64,000 bases of DNA from Halalkalibacter oceani (GTDB taxonomy: Bacteria; Bacillota; Bacilli; Bacillales; Bacillaceae_D). The DNA is taken from the NCBI RefSeq assembly GCF_023715705.1, contig NZ_JAMBOS010000014.1:29012-93011 (forward strand), given 5' to 3'. Every line of letters begins with the position of its first letter. Position 1 is the first letter of the stretch. The notes below the pieces were generated by a model. The model saw only the letters and a program-made list of their open reading frames with translations, was not told where the DNA came from and searched no databases. Below are positions 1 to 8,595 of the stretch, in pieces. Made by a program: the position numbers and the translations under genes.

Positions 1-89
1 ACCTTGGTTACTTCGATGAAATCCCGAAAGCAAGAGCGCGGACGACAATCGAAGAGAAGCTGACGGTTTATGAAGGAGAGCGTAAATAG
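1..89 (+). CDS. C-terminal end of an unidentified protein (partial)
   Basis: The frame starting at base 3 is open from the window edge to a TAG at 87-89 and gives 28 residues ending in EEKLTVYEGERK. A good terminator follows 24 bases later, which supports a real gene end. The fragment is too short and too charged to assign to a family. It converges on the PTS operon on the other strand, so it need not belong to the same pathway. Confidence 0.5.
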   Translation, partial: LGYFDEIPKARARTTIEEKLTVYEGERK

Positions 90-113
90 GCTTTTAGAAC
101 GGCTTGTCATCTG

Positions 114-153
114 AAAAAAACGCTGCTCCCCTCACAGGGAAACAGCGTTTTTT
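114..153. terminator. Terminator, probably bidirectional
   Basis: AACGCTG and CAGCGTT, with CCCT/AGGG inside them, form a GC-rich hairpin. It has seven A on the left and six T on the right, so it can end the partial plus-strand gene and the minus-strand PTS operon. Confidence 0.8.
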
Positions 154-216
154 ATATTCGCGGGAAGAGCGTTGGCTTCGCGCGCCACTTATAAGAAAGG
201 ACGCTATTCGTTTTTC

Positions 217-1479
217 TTAAGAAAAGAGCTGAATCAGGAAGCTCAAGAGAATCCCGACAATCCCGAAATCCGAGTCGCCGAAGGTTGTGCCTTCAAAGCC
301 GAGCGATCCGAGAACCGGCAGGAGAAGCGCCGGTAAGAAGGAGATCAGCAGGCCGTTGGCAAACGCGCCGATCATCGCGCCGCGTCTTCCGCCGGTCGCA
401 TTCCCGAAAACCCCGGCAGCCGCGCCGGTGAAGAAGTGAGGAATCAGGCCGGGTACGATGATTTTAAGGCCGAACAGCGGCAGCAAAAACATCGAAATCA
501 AGCCGGCAAGGAAGCTGAACAGGAAGCCGATAATAACCGCATTTGGTGCGAACGGGAAGACGGCTGGACAATCGAGAGCCGGTTTCGCGTCTTTGACGAC
601 TTTGTCAGCAATCCCTTTAAACGCCGGAACAATTTCAGCAATCAGCATCCGCACCCCGGCGAGGACAACATAGACCCCGGCGGCAAAGGTGATCGCCTGA
701 ATAAGTGAAAAGACAAGGAAATTGACGCCATCACTTAATTCGGTCTCGATATAGCCTTTTCCGGCGATTGGAGCGACGATTAAAAACAGGATCGCCATCG
801 TCAGCGACATCGCCACGGAAGTGTCACGCAGGAAACCGAGTGATTTCGGTACTTTAATATCCTCTGTTGATTTCGCTTTGTCTCCGATTCTTTTGCCGAT
901 AAAGCCCGCGGTGAAATAGCCGAATGAGCCGAAATGACCGACGGCGATGTTGTCATTACCTGTGATTTCTCTCACATACGGCTGAATCATAGCAGGCAGG
1001 AACACCATTAACAGACCAAGGATAATGGAGCCGATAATGATAAGCGGCAAACCGGTGACTCCGCCAGTCGCAAACACCGCTGAAATTAAGCAAGCCATAA
1101 ATAATGTATGATGACCAGTCAGGAAAATATATTTAAATGGTGTAAAGCGGGCGATGACGATGTTCATCAGCATCCCAAACAGCATGATCATTGCTGTTTC
1201 CCTGCCGAAGGTTTGCTGGGCAATCGCGACAATCGCTTCATTATTCGGGATGACTCCCTGGATGTGGAACGCTTTTTCAAACATCTGCCCGAAAATGTCA
1301 AGTGATCCGACTAATATGGTGGCGCCTCCATTAAGGATTAAAAAGCCCATGACGGTTTTTAACGTTCCGGAAATGACATCCGCAATCGCCTTCTTTTGCA
1401 ATAAAAGACCTAACAGGGCGAATAAACCGACCAGGATCGCGGGCGTACCTAATATATCATTCATTATAAGATCAAACAC
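217..1479 (-). CDS. ulaA: PTS ascorbate-type permease IIC (UlaA/SgaT family)
   Basis: This 420-residue polytopic membrane protein is the transport channel of a phosphotransferase system of the L-ascorbate (Ula/Sga) type. It shows about ten hydrophobic segments, and the conserved stretches ARFTPFKYIFLTGHH, GSFGYFTAG and FFTGAAAGVFGNATGG are typical of the UlaA family. Length is slightly below that of enteric UlaA. It is the last gene of the minus-strand run regulator, IIB, IIC, and is separated from IIB by about 100 bases containing a perfect hairpin. The IIA function is supplied by the C-terminal domain of the regulator. Ascorbate as the substrate follows from the family; no ascorbate-catabolic enzyme is visible here, so a related acid sugar remains possible. 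Confidence 0.9.
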   Translation of the reverse strand: MFDLIMNDILGTPAILVGLFALLGLLLQKKAIADVISGTLKTVMGFLILNGGATILVGSLDIFGQMFEKAFHIQGVIPNNEAIVAIAQQTFGRETAMIMLFGMLMNIVIARFTPFKYIFLTGHHTLFMACLISAVFATGGVTGLPLIIIGSIILGLLMVFLPAMIQPYVREITGNDNIAVGHFGSFGYFTAGFIGKRIGDKAKSTEDIKVPKSLGFLRDTSVAMSLTMAILFLIVAPIAGKGYIETELSDGVNFLVFSLIQAITFAAGVYVVLAGVRMLIAEIVPAFKGIADKVVKDAKPALDCPAVFPFAPNAVIIGFLFSFLAGLISMFLLPLFGLKIIVPGLIPHFFTGAAAGVFGNATGGRRGAMIGAFANGLLISFLPALLLPVLGSLGFEGTTFGDSDFGIVGILLSFLIQLFS

Positions 1480-1539
1480 TCTAAACCCTCCCTTATTAAT
1501 GCCATTTTTATTTGTTTTTTTATTTTCATCCGGTTTTGT

Positions 1540-1568
1540 CTGAAGAGGAGAATTCCACTCCTCTTCAG
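1540..1568 (-). promoter_or_regulatory. Intercistronic hairpin between ulaB and ulaA
   Basis: CTGAAGAGGAG and CTCCTCTTCAG form a perfect 11-bp stem with a 7-base loop, just after the IIB gene. No U-run follows on the minus strand, so it looks like an mRNA-stabilising or processing structure rather than a terminator. Confidence 0.55.
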
Positions 1569-1581
1569 CCTTTCGCGGAAC

Positions 1582-1848
1582 TTACAGATGAGATTGCAGA
1601 GCGGCTTTTAATTCTTCCTGATCAAGGATGTTCGTTAAGCCGATGATCGTTCTCGTGCCATCATCCAAGTTAGAAATTAAATCCTTTGAGCCAAGATAAA
1701 GATCGGCCTGTTCTGATTTGGCTGTTGTCAGGTCAGTATGAGACACCTCTGCTTCGACACCTAACTCACTTAATACATTTTTGACATTCATTTCAACAAT
1801 AAAGCTGCTTCCTAATCCGTTACCGCAAACAACTAAAATCTTTTTCAT
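1582..1848 (-). CDS. ulaB: PTS ascorbate-type phosphocarrier IIB
   Basis: This is an 88-residue cytosolic IIB protein that relays phosphate from IIA to the sugar bound by IIC. The N-terminus MKKILVVCGNGLGSS contains the phospho-acceptor Cys8 in the usual P-loop-like turn. Length is right for a free-standing IIB of the lactose/ascorbate fold. It lies 18 bases after the regulator gene, consistent with one transcript. A strong GGAGGAAGAA-type ribosome site precedes the ATG. Confidence 0.9.
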   Translation of the reverse strand: MKKILVVCGNGLGSSFIVEMNVKNVLSELGVEAEVSHTDLTTAKSEQADLYLGSKDLISNLDDGTRTIIGLTNILDQEELKAALQSHL

Positions 1849-1866
1849 CTTTTCTTCCTCCTCGTA

Positions 1867-3978
1867 TTATATATGTGAGTATTGATTAATAATCGGTAAA
1901 ACTTCGTCGGCTGACTGAGCCGTTTGCAGCTTCTCGATGTTGTCGCGGTCCGACAGCATCTTTGATAATTGCGATAAAGCTGTCAAATGAGTATCATTGT
2001 CGATCGCCGCCAGGACAAACAGCAATGATACTTGATGCTCCGCCTTCTCTGAAAAAGAGCAGCTCTGACGTAATTGCAGGAAGCTCATGCCAAGCTTATT
2101 GACGCCGGCTTCAGGACGGGCATGAGGGAGAGCAATCCCTGGAGCGATCACAATATAAGGCCCCATTTGATGAACATTTTCAATCATCGTATCAATATAT
2201 CCCTGGCTGATTGACTGGTCGGCCAGCAGCGGCGCGGCGGCCATTTGCAAAGCCTCCTGCCAGCTGTTTGCCGATTCGGCAAATTGGATTTTATCTTTGG
2301 TGAGTATTTCATTTAGCATCGGCCTTTGATCCACCTCATTTTTCATTTCCTTGTTGTTTTGTAAAAAGGTCTTTAGCTCTTGCAGAAGTTTGTCTCCATC
2401 AGTAATATGAGCGTGTTTCTCGACAATGCTCAAAATGGCTTCAGGATTTATCTGTCCCGGAACGGTCTCTCCCGCCTGGAACTGCTTCAGCAAGGACGCT
2501 TTCTCCGCATGACTTAAAATCGGATTGACGACAAACACCGCTACGCCTTTTTCGGATACCGGCGTTGTTGAAAACACAAAATCGATGCCTGAAAGGTTCG
2601 CGTTTTCATATTCGCGCGCCGTAAGGGCGTTGACAACATCAACGGTAGGTAGCAGGTCCTCCAGCTGTTTTTGTAAAATCCGCGAAGTACCGATCCCGCT
2701 TGAGCAGACGACAACTGCTTTTTTTCTGCTTTCCACTTTCACGCCTTCTTTATTGATCCAGCCGCCAAAGTGCATCGCAATATAGGCAACTTCATCGTCT
2801 GAGATCGGTTTGCCGAGAACATGTTCAAAGTGATGAACTACTTTTTTTGTCAGGACAAACAGATCAGGGTAGGAGTGCTGCATTGAAGAAGAGAGCGGGT
2901 TGTCGATACCGATACCATACTTGATCCTGAAGTAGGCCGGCTTTAAATGGATAAATAAATTCCGCTCCAGCTCTTCCCGGTTTTGAAAGAAGACACAGGC
3001 AAACTTTTGAAAATCATCAACCATTAATGTCACGATATGCTTCAGGTTGGCTGTGTCCTGATTCTCGACATCAACCAGCTGATAGTCGCTAATTTTTGCG
3101 CCGAGCAGAAACGTGGCAATATAGTGAATTTCATCTTCAGGAACGTTTAAATCGAAGACGGTTTCGAGTTGCTGGCAAATCTGCGAGGCGGCCTGATATT
3201 CCTTTGTCCGTTTAATAACATCCTTTTCCACCGGATCCATTTGAATATATCTGCCTCTGGAAAAGCGCTTGATGAGCAACAGGAGGTGGGCGCTCAATGC
3301 CTGCATGACTTCATCGGTATAGCGCACCCCTGTCAACGGCTCATACTCATGTAAAATGTGATAAATGACATCAAGCTCGGCGCTGTGGAAGGCATCTGAC
3401 GCCGGCTGCTGTTGACCGATTAACTGAATTTCCGTTAAAAGTGCATCCCAGCTCTTATTCGTTAGAAGGTGGGACAAATAGCTAATGAGCATTTTCCGCT
3501 TGGCCTGTTCTTCACCAACCATATAATAGCCGGATGATTTGTGAAAATGTAATTCAACTTGAAAGTGGCCAAGCTGTTCCTTCAGCTGCTTCAGGTCAGC
3601 AAGTAACGTGCTCCTGCTCACATGAAGCGTTTCCATAAGATCGTGCAAGTAGATTTTAGCATCTCGGGTCAAAATCAAAATCGCGATCCAGGCCGCTCTT
3701 TCTTTTGGAGAAAATTCATAGTTTGTTTTTTTATCAAAGGTGGCGAGCTTTTTTTTAATCAGCGCGCTTTCTTTTTCGCTAATATAAAAGCCGGCAGACC
3801 GCACATAATCGAGCTGAGGCAGGTTCGCCTGTTCAAGCCAATCATTGATTTTTTCGATATCGTAATAGATCGTCCGTTTGGAAACATGTAGTTCCTCCAT
3901 CAGCTCCTGTGGAGAGACGGGGGACGCGGCATGAACAATTTTTGTCATGATGGCAATGCAGCGTTGATCAAGAATCAT
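1867..3978 (-). CDS. PRD-type transcriptional activator with fused PTS IIB and IIA domains
   Basis: This is a 703-residue BglG/MtlR-like regulator. Reading N to C it has a winged HTH (ELHVSKRTIYYDI), a second HTH/Mga-like region (LHVSRSTLLADL), PRD1 and PRD2 with conserved histidines (for example HLKPAYFRIKYGI and IAMHFGGWI), a IIB-like domain with a cysteine in VVVCSSGIGTSR, and a C-terminal IIA domain with active histidine in GIALPHARPEAG. Phosphorylation of the PRD and IIB sites by PTS proteins normally sets activity according to sugar supply. I choose the ATG at 3978 because AAAGGAGAG lies 8-9 bases upstream; an in-frame start at 4035 has no good ribosome site. No other IIA gene is seen, so the fused IIA may feed UlaB. 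Confidence 0.88.
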   Translation of the reverse strand: MILDQRCIAIMTKIVHAASPVSPQELMEELHVSKRTIYYDIEKINDWLEQANLPQLDYVRSAGFYISEKESALIKKKLATFDKKTNYEFSPKERAAWIAILILTRDAKIYLHDLMETLHVSRSTLLADLKQLKEQLGHFQVELHFHKSSGYYMVGEEQAKRKMLISYLSHLLTNKSWDALLTEIQLIGQQQPASDAFHSAELDVIYHILHEYEPLTGVRYTDEVMQALSAHLLLLIKRFSRGRYIQMDPVEKDVIKRTKEYQAASQICQQLETVFDLNVPEDEIHYIATFLLGAKISDYQLVDVENQDTANLKHIVTLMVDDFQKFACVFFQNREELERNLFIHLKPAYFRIKYGIGIDNPLSSSMQHSYPDLFVLTKKVVHHFEHVLGKPISDDEVAYIAMHFGGWINKEGVKVESRKKAVVVCSSGIGTSRILQKQLEDLLPTVDVVNALTAREYENANLSGIDFVFSTTPVSEKGVAVFVVNPILSHAEKASLLKQFQAGETVPGQINPEAILSIVEKHAHITDGDKLLQELKTFLQNNKEMKNEVDQRPMLNEILTKDKIQFAESANSWQEALQMAAAPLLADQSISQGYIDTMIENVHQMGPYIVIAPGIALPHARPEAGVNKLGMSFLQLRQSCSFSEKAEHQVSLLFVLAAIDNDTHLTALSQLSKMLSDRDNIEKLQTAQSADEVLPIINQYSHI

Positions 3979-4167
3979 CTGAGCGCGCTCTCCTTTCATA
4001 AGCAAAAGAAGGGATTCAACATTTTTTGCAAGCATTCACCCGGTAGAATGACGAAGAATATGGTTAGTATTATACGCTTATGATAAGCAATGAAAAGTCC
4101 GAATGTTGTAGGAAGGTTTTTGCAAGGGTTGGACTGGAAGGGGCCAGCTTTAGTGAGGGCAGGAAAA

Positions 4168-4207
4168 GGGACGGACCAAAAGGTTGGTAATCCTTTTGAT
4201 CCGTCCC
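4168..4207 (-). terminator. Terminator of dctQM
   Basis: GGGACGGA pairs with TCCGTCCC around an inner CAAAAGG/CCTTTTG stem, followed by TTTT on the minus strand. It is one of about ten terminators in the window with this inner stem. Confidence 0.75.
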
Positions 4208-4227
4208 AGAAGCAGTTTTAGTTGGTT

Positions 4228-5496
4228 TTAATCCCCAAGAAGAAGCAGGGAAATTTGTGGAATATAGGCGATCATGAAAAGGTTTAGAATCACGACTGCT
4301 AAAAACGGTATAACGGCCCTGACTACATGATTAAAGGACAGATCACTTAAACTCTTGGCAACGAACAGATTTACGCCAAGCGGCGGGGTAAGCAGTCCAA
4401 TTGCTAAGTTAACAACCATCATGACGCCGAAGTGGACGAGGTTAATATCGAACTGACCTAAAAGCGGCAGTAAGATAGGAACAAGAATGATAATAGCTGC
4501 GCCGAGTTCCAAGAATGTACCAACAAAAAGTAATAGCAGGTTAATGACTAGCATCAAAATAGCGGAGCTTGATGCAAAGTTGGAAATAAAGCCGGAGATG
4601 AGCATGGGAATTTGTTCAGTGGATAAAATCCAGCTCATAATATTAGCTGATCCAACAATAAGCAGAACCATCGCTGATGTCGCACCAGATTCGACAAAGA
4701 TCGGCTTTAAATCAGAAAGCTTTGCATCGCGATAGACGAAATAAGAAACGATCAAGCCGTACACACAAGCAATCGCCCCTGATTCAGTAGGTGTGAAAGC
4801 GCCGCTATAAATACCGCCGAGAATAATAACCGGCATGAGAATACCCCAGATTGAGCTTTTTAAGCTCGTTAAGAAGCGTTTAAGGGAAGTAGGCTCTCCC
4901 CCTTTGTAGCCACGGGCTTTCGCAATGAAATAGGAATAAATCATTAAGGATACCCCAACAAGGATTCCTGGCAGAATTCCGGCAATAAAGAGGTCACCGA
5001 TACTTGTGCTTGCGGCAATACCATACAGGATAAATGGAATACTTGGCGGGATCATAACGCCAATTGTACCGGCCACGGCCATTAAGGCGATAGTAAAGCC
5101 TTTGTCATAGCCGGCCCGTAACATAGCTGGAACCATGATACTACCAATGGCGACGACCGTTGCCGGCGCTGAGCCTGAAATAGCGGCAAAGAACATACAA
5201 GCAAGGATGGCGATCATTGCCAGACCACCTGTTGTCGAACCGACAACACTTGCGGCCAAATCAATCAACCGCCGCGAAATTCCACCCTTTTCCATGATTT
5301 TACCGGCCAATAAGAAGAAAGGAATGGCCATCAGCGGAAAGGAGTCTAGGCCTGTGAATAATCGCTGTACGCCGACAAAGGTTGGTAAATCACCAGCATA
5401 TAGAATCGCCAGAATACCGGAAAAGGCAATCGAAATCGCTAAAGGCACGCTTAGCAATAGGAATATAATTAAGGTAATTGCCAGTACTAGGCTCAT
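4228..5496 (-). CDS. dctM: TRAP transporter large permease (DctM)
   Basis: This is a 422-residue membrane protein with about 12 hydrophobic segments, the translocation subunit of a tripartite ATP-independent periplasmic-type transporter that couples Na+ entry to uptake of an acid substrate. Family marks are GSAPATVVAIGSIMVP, GTIGVMIPPSIPF, TESGAIACVYGL and the C-terminal LLTPPLGVNLFVA. Its ATG overlaps the stop of the small permease by four bases (ATGA), showing translational coupling. Substrate cannot be read from this subunit. Confidence 0.95.
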   Translation of the reverse strand: MSLVLAITLIIFLLLSVPLAISIAFSGILAILYAGDLPTFVGVQRLFTGLDSFPLMAIPFFLLAGKIMEKGGISRRLIDLAASVVGSTTGGLAMIAILACMFFAAISGSAPATVVAIGSIMVPAMLRAGYDKGFTIALMAVAGTIGVMIPPSIPFILYGIAASTSIGDLFIAGILPGILVGVSLMIYSYFIAKARGYKGGEPTSLKRFLTSLKSSIWGILMPVIILGGIYSGAFTPTESGAIACVYGLIVSYFVYRDAKLSDLKPIFVESGATSAMVLLIVGSANIMSWILSTEQIPMLISGFISNFASSSAILMLVINLLLLFVGTFLELGAAIIILVPILLPLLGQFDINLVHFGVMMVVNLAIGLLTPPLGVNLFVAKSLSDLSFNHVVRAVIPFLAVVILNLFMIAYIPQISLLLLGD

Positions 5497-6053
5497 TCTA
5501 CAAAACCTCCTCTCCCTGAAAGCGGATCCTCTTTATTTTGATTTTGCACGCTGAATTCTGATGATTGTGGATAGAAAAGCTCAAAAATAAGTAATAAAAG
5601 ATAACGGATGGCCATCATTCCAATGCCGACTAGAACAGCCAGGTAAGCAAAATACATCGGCATACGCAAAGCCGGAGATAATTGACCTGAGTCTGCCAGA
5701 CTTCCGATAAACGGAACTCCGATTGCCAATATCACAATACAAAACGCCAATGAAATAATATAGCTGATGACAACGATGACACGTTTGGCAGCAAGCGGCA
5801 AAAATGCTTCGAGGGCATCGACGCTAATATGGGAGCCTTTTTTGACGCCGAGACTTGCCCCGATAAAGGTCGCCCAAATCATAATATAGCGTGGAAGCTC
5901 TTCGCCCCAGCTTAATGTGAAGCCGAAGCCGTAGCGGAATATAACCCCGATAAAGACAAAAAACAGCATCGCAAAAAGTAAAAGAAAAACGAGATAGCTT
6001 TCTACGGATTCCATAATTGCGTCAAATCTATCGATTGCTTTTTTTAACTTCAT
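5493..6053 (-). CDS. dctQ: TRAP transporter small permease (DctQ)
   Basis: This 186-residue protein has four hydrophobic helices and the DctQ signature WGEELPRYIMIWATFIGASLG followed by HISVDALEAFLP. It works with DctM as the membrane part of the transporter. GGAGGG precedes the ATG. The 405-base gap to dctP carries a stable hairpin and a perfect cre box, so dctQM may be expressed partly apart from dctP. Confidence 0.93.
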   Translation of the reverse strand: MKLKKAIDRFDAIMESVESYLVFLLLFAMLFFVFIGVIFRYGFGFTLSWGEELPRYIMIWATFIGASLGVKKGSHISVDALEAFLPLAAKRVIVVISYIISLAFCIVILAIGVPFIGSLADSGQLSPALRMPMYFAYLAVLVGIGMMAIRYLLLLIFELFYPQSSEFSVQNQNKEDPLSGRGGFVE

Positions 6054-6173
6054 GATAACCCTCCTTAAATAAACTTTAAGTTACGAATATGACCAGTTTT
6101 AAAAGGGTGACACGGGTTTATAGAATGTACGATTCGATAATCACCTCCAAAAAGGATAACGTTCAAGCATCTA

Positions 6174-6187
6174 TGTAAGCGCTGACA
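6174..6187. promoter_or_regulatory. cre box upstream of dctQ
   Basis: TGTAAGCGCTGACA fits the cre consensus TGWAANCGNTNWCA at every position. A 17-base string containing it recurs, inverted, before dctP. CcpA is the simplest ligand; a dedicated LacI-family operator is the alternative. Confidence 0.7.
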
Positions 6188-6386
6188 TTTGATTGGTAAA
6201 CAAAGGCTGTGGAGTGATGGTCTGACCATTGACAGGGTTGTATGAGATTCATCCATCCAAGGCACTAAGTGAACAACGTCATTTTCATTTATTGTAGCTT
6301 TATCGAAAACAAAAAAGCAAGAAAAATCTAAAATATTAGACAAATAATGATACCATTGTAATAAGAATAGAATAACGAGGAAATGA

Positions 6387-6431
6387 AAGCCGCCCTTCAC
6401 GTCCATCTTGGACGTGAAGGGACATCGGCTT
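6387..6431 (-). promoter_or_regulatory. Hairpin between dctP and dctQ
   Basis: CCCTTCACGTCCA and TGGACGTGAAGGG form a perfect 13-bp stem with a 3-base loop, and AAGCCG/CGGCTT extend it after a bulge. It starts about 30 bases after the dctP stop with only a weak U-tract. It probably protects dctP mRNA or partly ends transcription so the binding protein exceeds the permeases. The rest of the 6054-6458 gap shows no gene. Confidence 0.65.
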
Positions 6432-6458
6432 CCTTGTTTATCTTGTTCGAGAATCAGC

Positions 6459-7547
6459 TTAGTTTAAGACGGCTGCTTCAGCTTCTTCGACTGCTGCCAT
6501 GATTTCATTGTAAATATCTTCACCAGCTTCAGATTTAATTAAGTCATGAACGGATTGCGTAGCTTCCTGGAACGGAACGAGTTCCTCAGGTGTAAGCTCA
6601 ATGATTTCCATTCCGGCTTCGATCATTGTCTCAATCGCACCATCATCCTGTTCGGTGCTCATTTGACGATTGTAATCTGACCATGCTGCCGCTTCCTCTT
6701 GAAGAATCGTTTGCAGATCTTCAGGAAGTGACTCAAACCATGCATTGTTCACGGCAAACAAGTGTGGATCATAGACATGTCCATCAAGTGTAGCGTATTT
6801 TTGTACTTCGTAAAAACGCATGCTGGCAATGTTCGTTACAGGGTTTTCTTGCCCGTCAACTACGCCCTGTTGAAGAGCGGAATAAAGCTCACCATACGCG
6901 ATTGGAGTAGCACTTCCCCCTAAAGCTTCAACCATGGCCATGTGAGCCGGATTTTCCATCGTCCGGAATGAAATCCCTCTCATATCCTCAGGTGTCTGGA
7001 TCGGGTTCGTGTTGTTTGTGAAATGACGAACGCCGTTTTCTCCCCATGCAAGCAGACGGAGACCGGTCTTTTCAAGCAGTAATTCCTTCATCTTCTCACC
7101 AAATGGACCGTCAAGCACTTCATAAGCGACATCTTTATTAACAAACAAGTAAGGGATCGAGAGAACCATAATTTCCGGGAATACGCCAGGGTATGGTCCA
7201 GTCGAGATGGAATGAGCTTCAATGGAACCTAATTGCGTACCTTCAAGAATTTCACGTTCACCGCCGAGCTGGCTCGCCGGATATGTTTCGACAACGATAC
7301 GTCCATCAGTTGCCTCTTCCACACGCTTCTTGAATTCTTGTAAAGAGTTTTCTGTTTTATCGTCCTGGGCCGGGGCTGAATGAGCAATTTTCATAATAAA
7401 TTCACCATCGACGGCTGCTTCACCTTCGGCTGCAGGAGCCTCGCCTTCGCCGCCGTCAGCCGGTGCGGAACCTTCTTCGCTGCCGCCGCAAGCTACTAGT
7501 ACAAAAGATAAAACAAGCAGCATCATAAGCATCATTAATTTCTTCAT
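6459..7547 (-). CDS. dctP: TRAP transporter substrate-binding lipoprotein (DctP)
   Basis: This is the extracytoplasmic solute receptor of the TRAP system, 362 residues from the start chosen here. A lysine-led hydrophobic signal ends in the lipobox LVAC, followed by a Gly/Ser/Glu/Ala-rich linker and the DctP fold (AHSAPAQDDKTENSLQEFKK, GENGVRHFTNN, GELYSALQQGVVDGQENP). The Arg of the MRGISFR segment is where the family's carboxylate-clamping Arg usually lies, so an organic acid is the likely ligand. I choose ATG 7547: GGGAGGT lies nine bases upstream, whereas the ATG at 7565 overlaps that site and has none of its own. Two cre-like boxes lie 50-95 bases upstream. Confidence 0.95.
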   Translation of the reverse strand: MKKLMMLMMLLVLSFVLVACGGSEEGSAPADGGEGEAPAAEGEAAVDGEFIMKIAHSAPAQDDKTENSLQEFKKRVEEATDGRIVVETYPASQLGGEREILEGTQLGSIEAHSISTGPYPGVFPEIMVLSIPYLFVNKDVAYEVLDGPFGEKMKELLLEKTGLRLLAWGENGVRHFTNNTNPIQTPEDMRGISFRTMENPAHMAMVEALGGSATPIAYGELYSALQQGVVDGQENPVTNIASMRFYEVQKYATLDGHVYDPHLFAVNNAWFESLPEDLQTILQEEAAAWSDYNRQMSTEQDDGAIETMIEAGMEIIELTPEELVPFQEATQSVHDLIKSEAGEDIYNEIMAAVEEAEAAVLN

Positions 7548-7595
7548 AAAAGTAATACCTCCCATTTTTTCTAGGTTATTAAATTAATTCACTAA

Positions 7596-7609
7596 TGTCA
7601 GCGCTTACA
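7596..7609. promoter_or_regulatory. cre box upstream of dctP
   Basis: TGTCAGCGCTTACA is a full cre match, and is the reverse complement of the dctQ box. It sits 49 bases before the dctP start, a typical repressing position. Confidence 0.7.
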
Positions 7610-7627
7610 TTAAAGGGACTAACAAAA

Positions 7628-7641
7628 GAAAGCGCTAACAA
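7628..7641. promoter_or_regulatory. Second, imperfect cre box upstream of dctP
   Basis: AGAAAGCGCTAACA differs from the cre consensus only at the first base. It is centred 32 bases from the first box, close to three helical turns. Confidence 0.5.
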
Positions 7642-8354
7642 TAGTTTGTTATAAAAAGCCTTGGTCGCCTCCCTTCAGGAAATTAAAAATAATAGATTAT
7701 CAGCTTATAAATAAAACCCTCCAAAATCTGCACTCCTGATTGGAAATGTAATAATAACTTAATATTTGAAAAGAAACAGTAACGTTATTATAGCCGCAAA
7801 CGATTAAGAAGGCAAGATAAAGGAGGGAATATTCCAAAAATTCACTAAGGTAAGTGTAGACTGTAAACAGTTTTCTGTTTTCTTAAGCGCTATTTTACAT
7901 GGAAGTTCGACGCTAATCAAGAGGAAATTAATATATTAGACATTAAATTTGTAGAATAGCCGATTATGCAGGTGCATACTCGACTAAATACGACGGAAAG
8001 CGGCTGAATGATAGGATTTGTAGAAAGAGACAATTAGTTATAGGGAATTGTCTTTTTCTTTTTGGAAAGAAAGTATATAGCGAAAAGAACAAATTTAATT
8101 GGAGTTTATTTGTCTGTATGAACAATTGAATGCATGATAATTAGCTACTTCTTTGTCGTTTTCCATGGGAGAAAATGTCCCTAAACTATGGTTGGTAGCT
8201 AAAATGTTTGATAGTTTCAATAAAACAACTTTTCGTCTTGCCGGCTATTCGGTTTGTAAGCCATTCTATCGATTTGGACATGTAACAGGTGGGGAGAGCT
8301 GTAATGGTGGACAGGGAGAAAGGGAAAATCTATGAAAAATAGATGAAAAGCTAA
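7642..8354. other. Non-coding, decayed stretch
   Basis: No convincing gene is present on either strand. A plus-strand terminator-like hairpin (AGACAATT...AATTGTCT followed by a T-rich run) lies at 8028-8060 without any gene before it. AAAGGAGGG near 7820 is a ribosome-site-like string with no start after it. Together with the regulator tail that follows, this suggests a once-coding region that has been deleted and eroded. Confidence 0.5.
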
Positions 8355-8534
8355 AGGAAACTTGAACATGATTGCAACTTGAAGGATTCGGCTGAATCGC
8401 TCTATATTCATGTGAATACAATTAAATACCGGCTGAAAAAGATCAAGGAATTGACCGCATATGATGTGTTCCGGACAGAGGATAAGTTTTATTTGCAGCT
8501 TGGACTGAAAGTAGCGAGGGTGTTGGCAAAGTAA
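8355..8534 (+). pseudogene. Remnant of a PucR/CdaR-family regulator (C-terminal HTH only)
   Basis: The open frame up to TAA at 8532 encodes SAESLYIHVNTIKYRLKKIK and then ELTAYDVFRTEDKFYLQLGL, which is the C-terminal helix-turn-helix that ends PucR and sugar-diacid (CdaR) type regulators. An in-frame stop at 8352 and no start codon show that the N-terminal several hundred residues are gone. Proteins of this family often control uptake and use of glycerate, glucarate or allantoin; here the lost gene may have controlled the neighbouring dctPQM transporter. That link is inference from position. Confidence 0.72.
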
Positions 8535-8552
8535 AGCCTCTCCCTATTCCAG

Positions 8553-8595
8553 AAAAGCGGATATCCCCAAGCTAAGCTTGCGGGACATCCGCTTT
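8553..8595. terminator. Terminator between the regulator remnant and the efflux gene
   Basis: AAAAGCGGAT and ATCCGCTTT form the stem; the 3' end of the efflux gene lies inside the hairpin. A and T runs on both sides suggest it serves both strands. Confidence 0.7.

Noticed and set aside
6065..6406. 113-codon minus-strand frame between dctP and dctQ
   Set aside because: Low-complexity composition, no ribosome site, and it contains the regulatory hairpin and the cre box.
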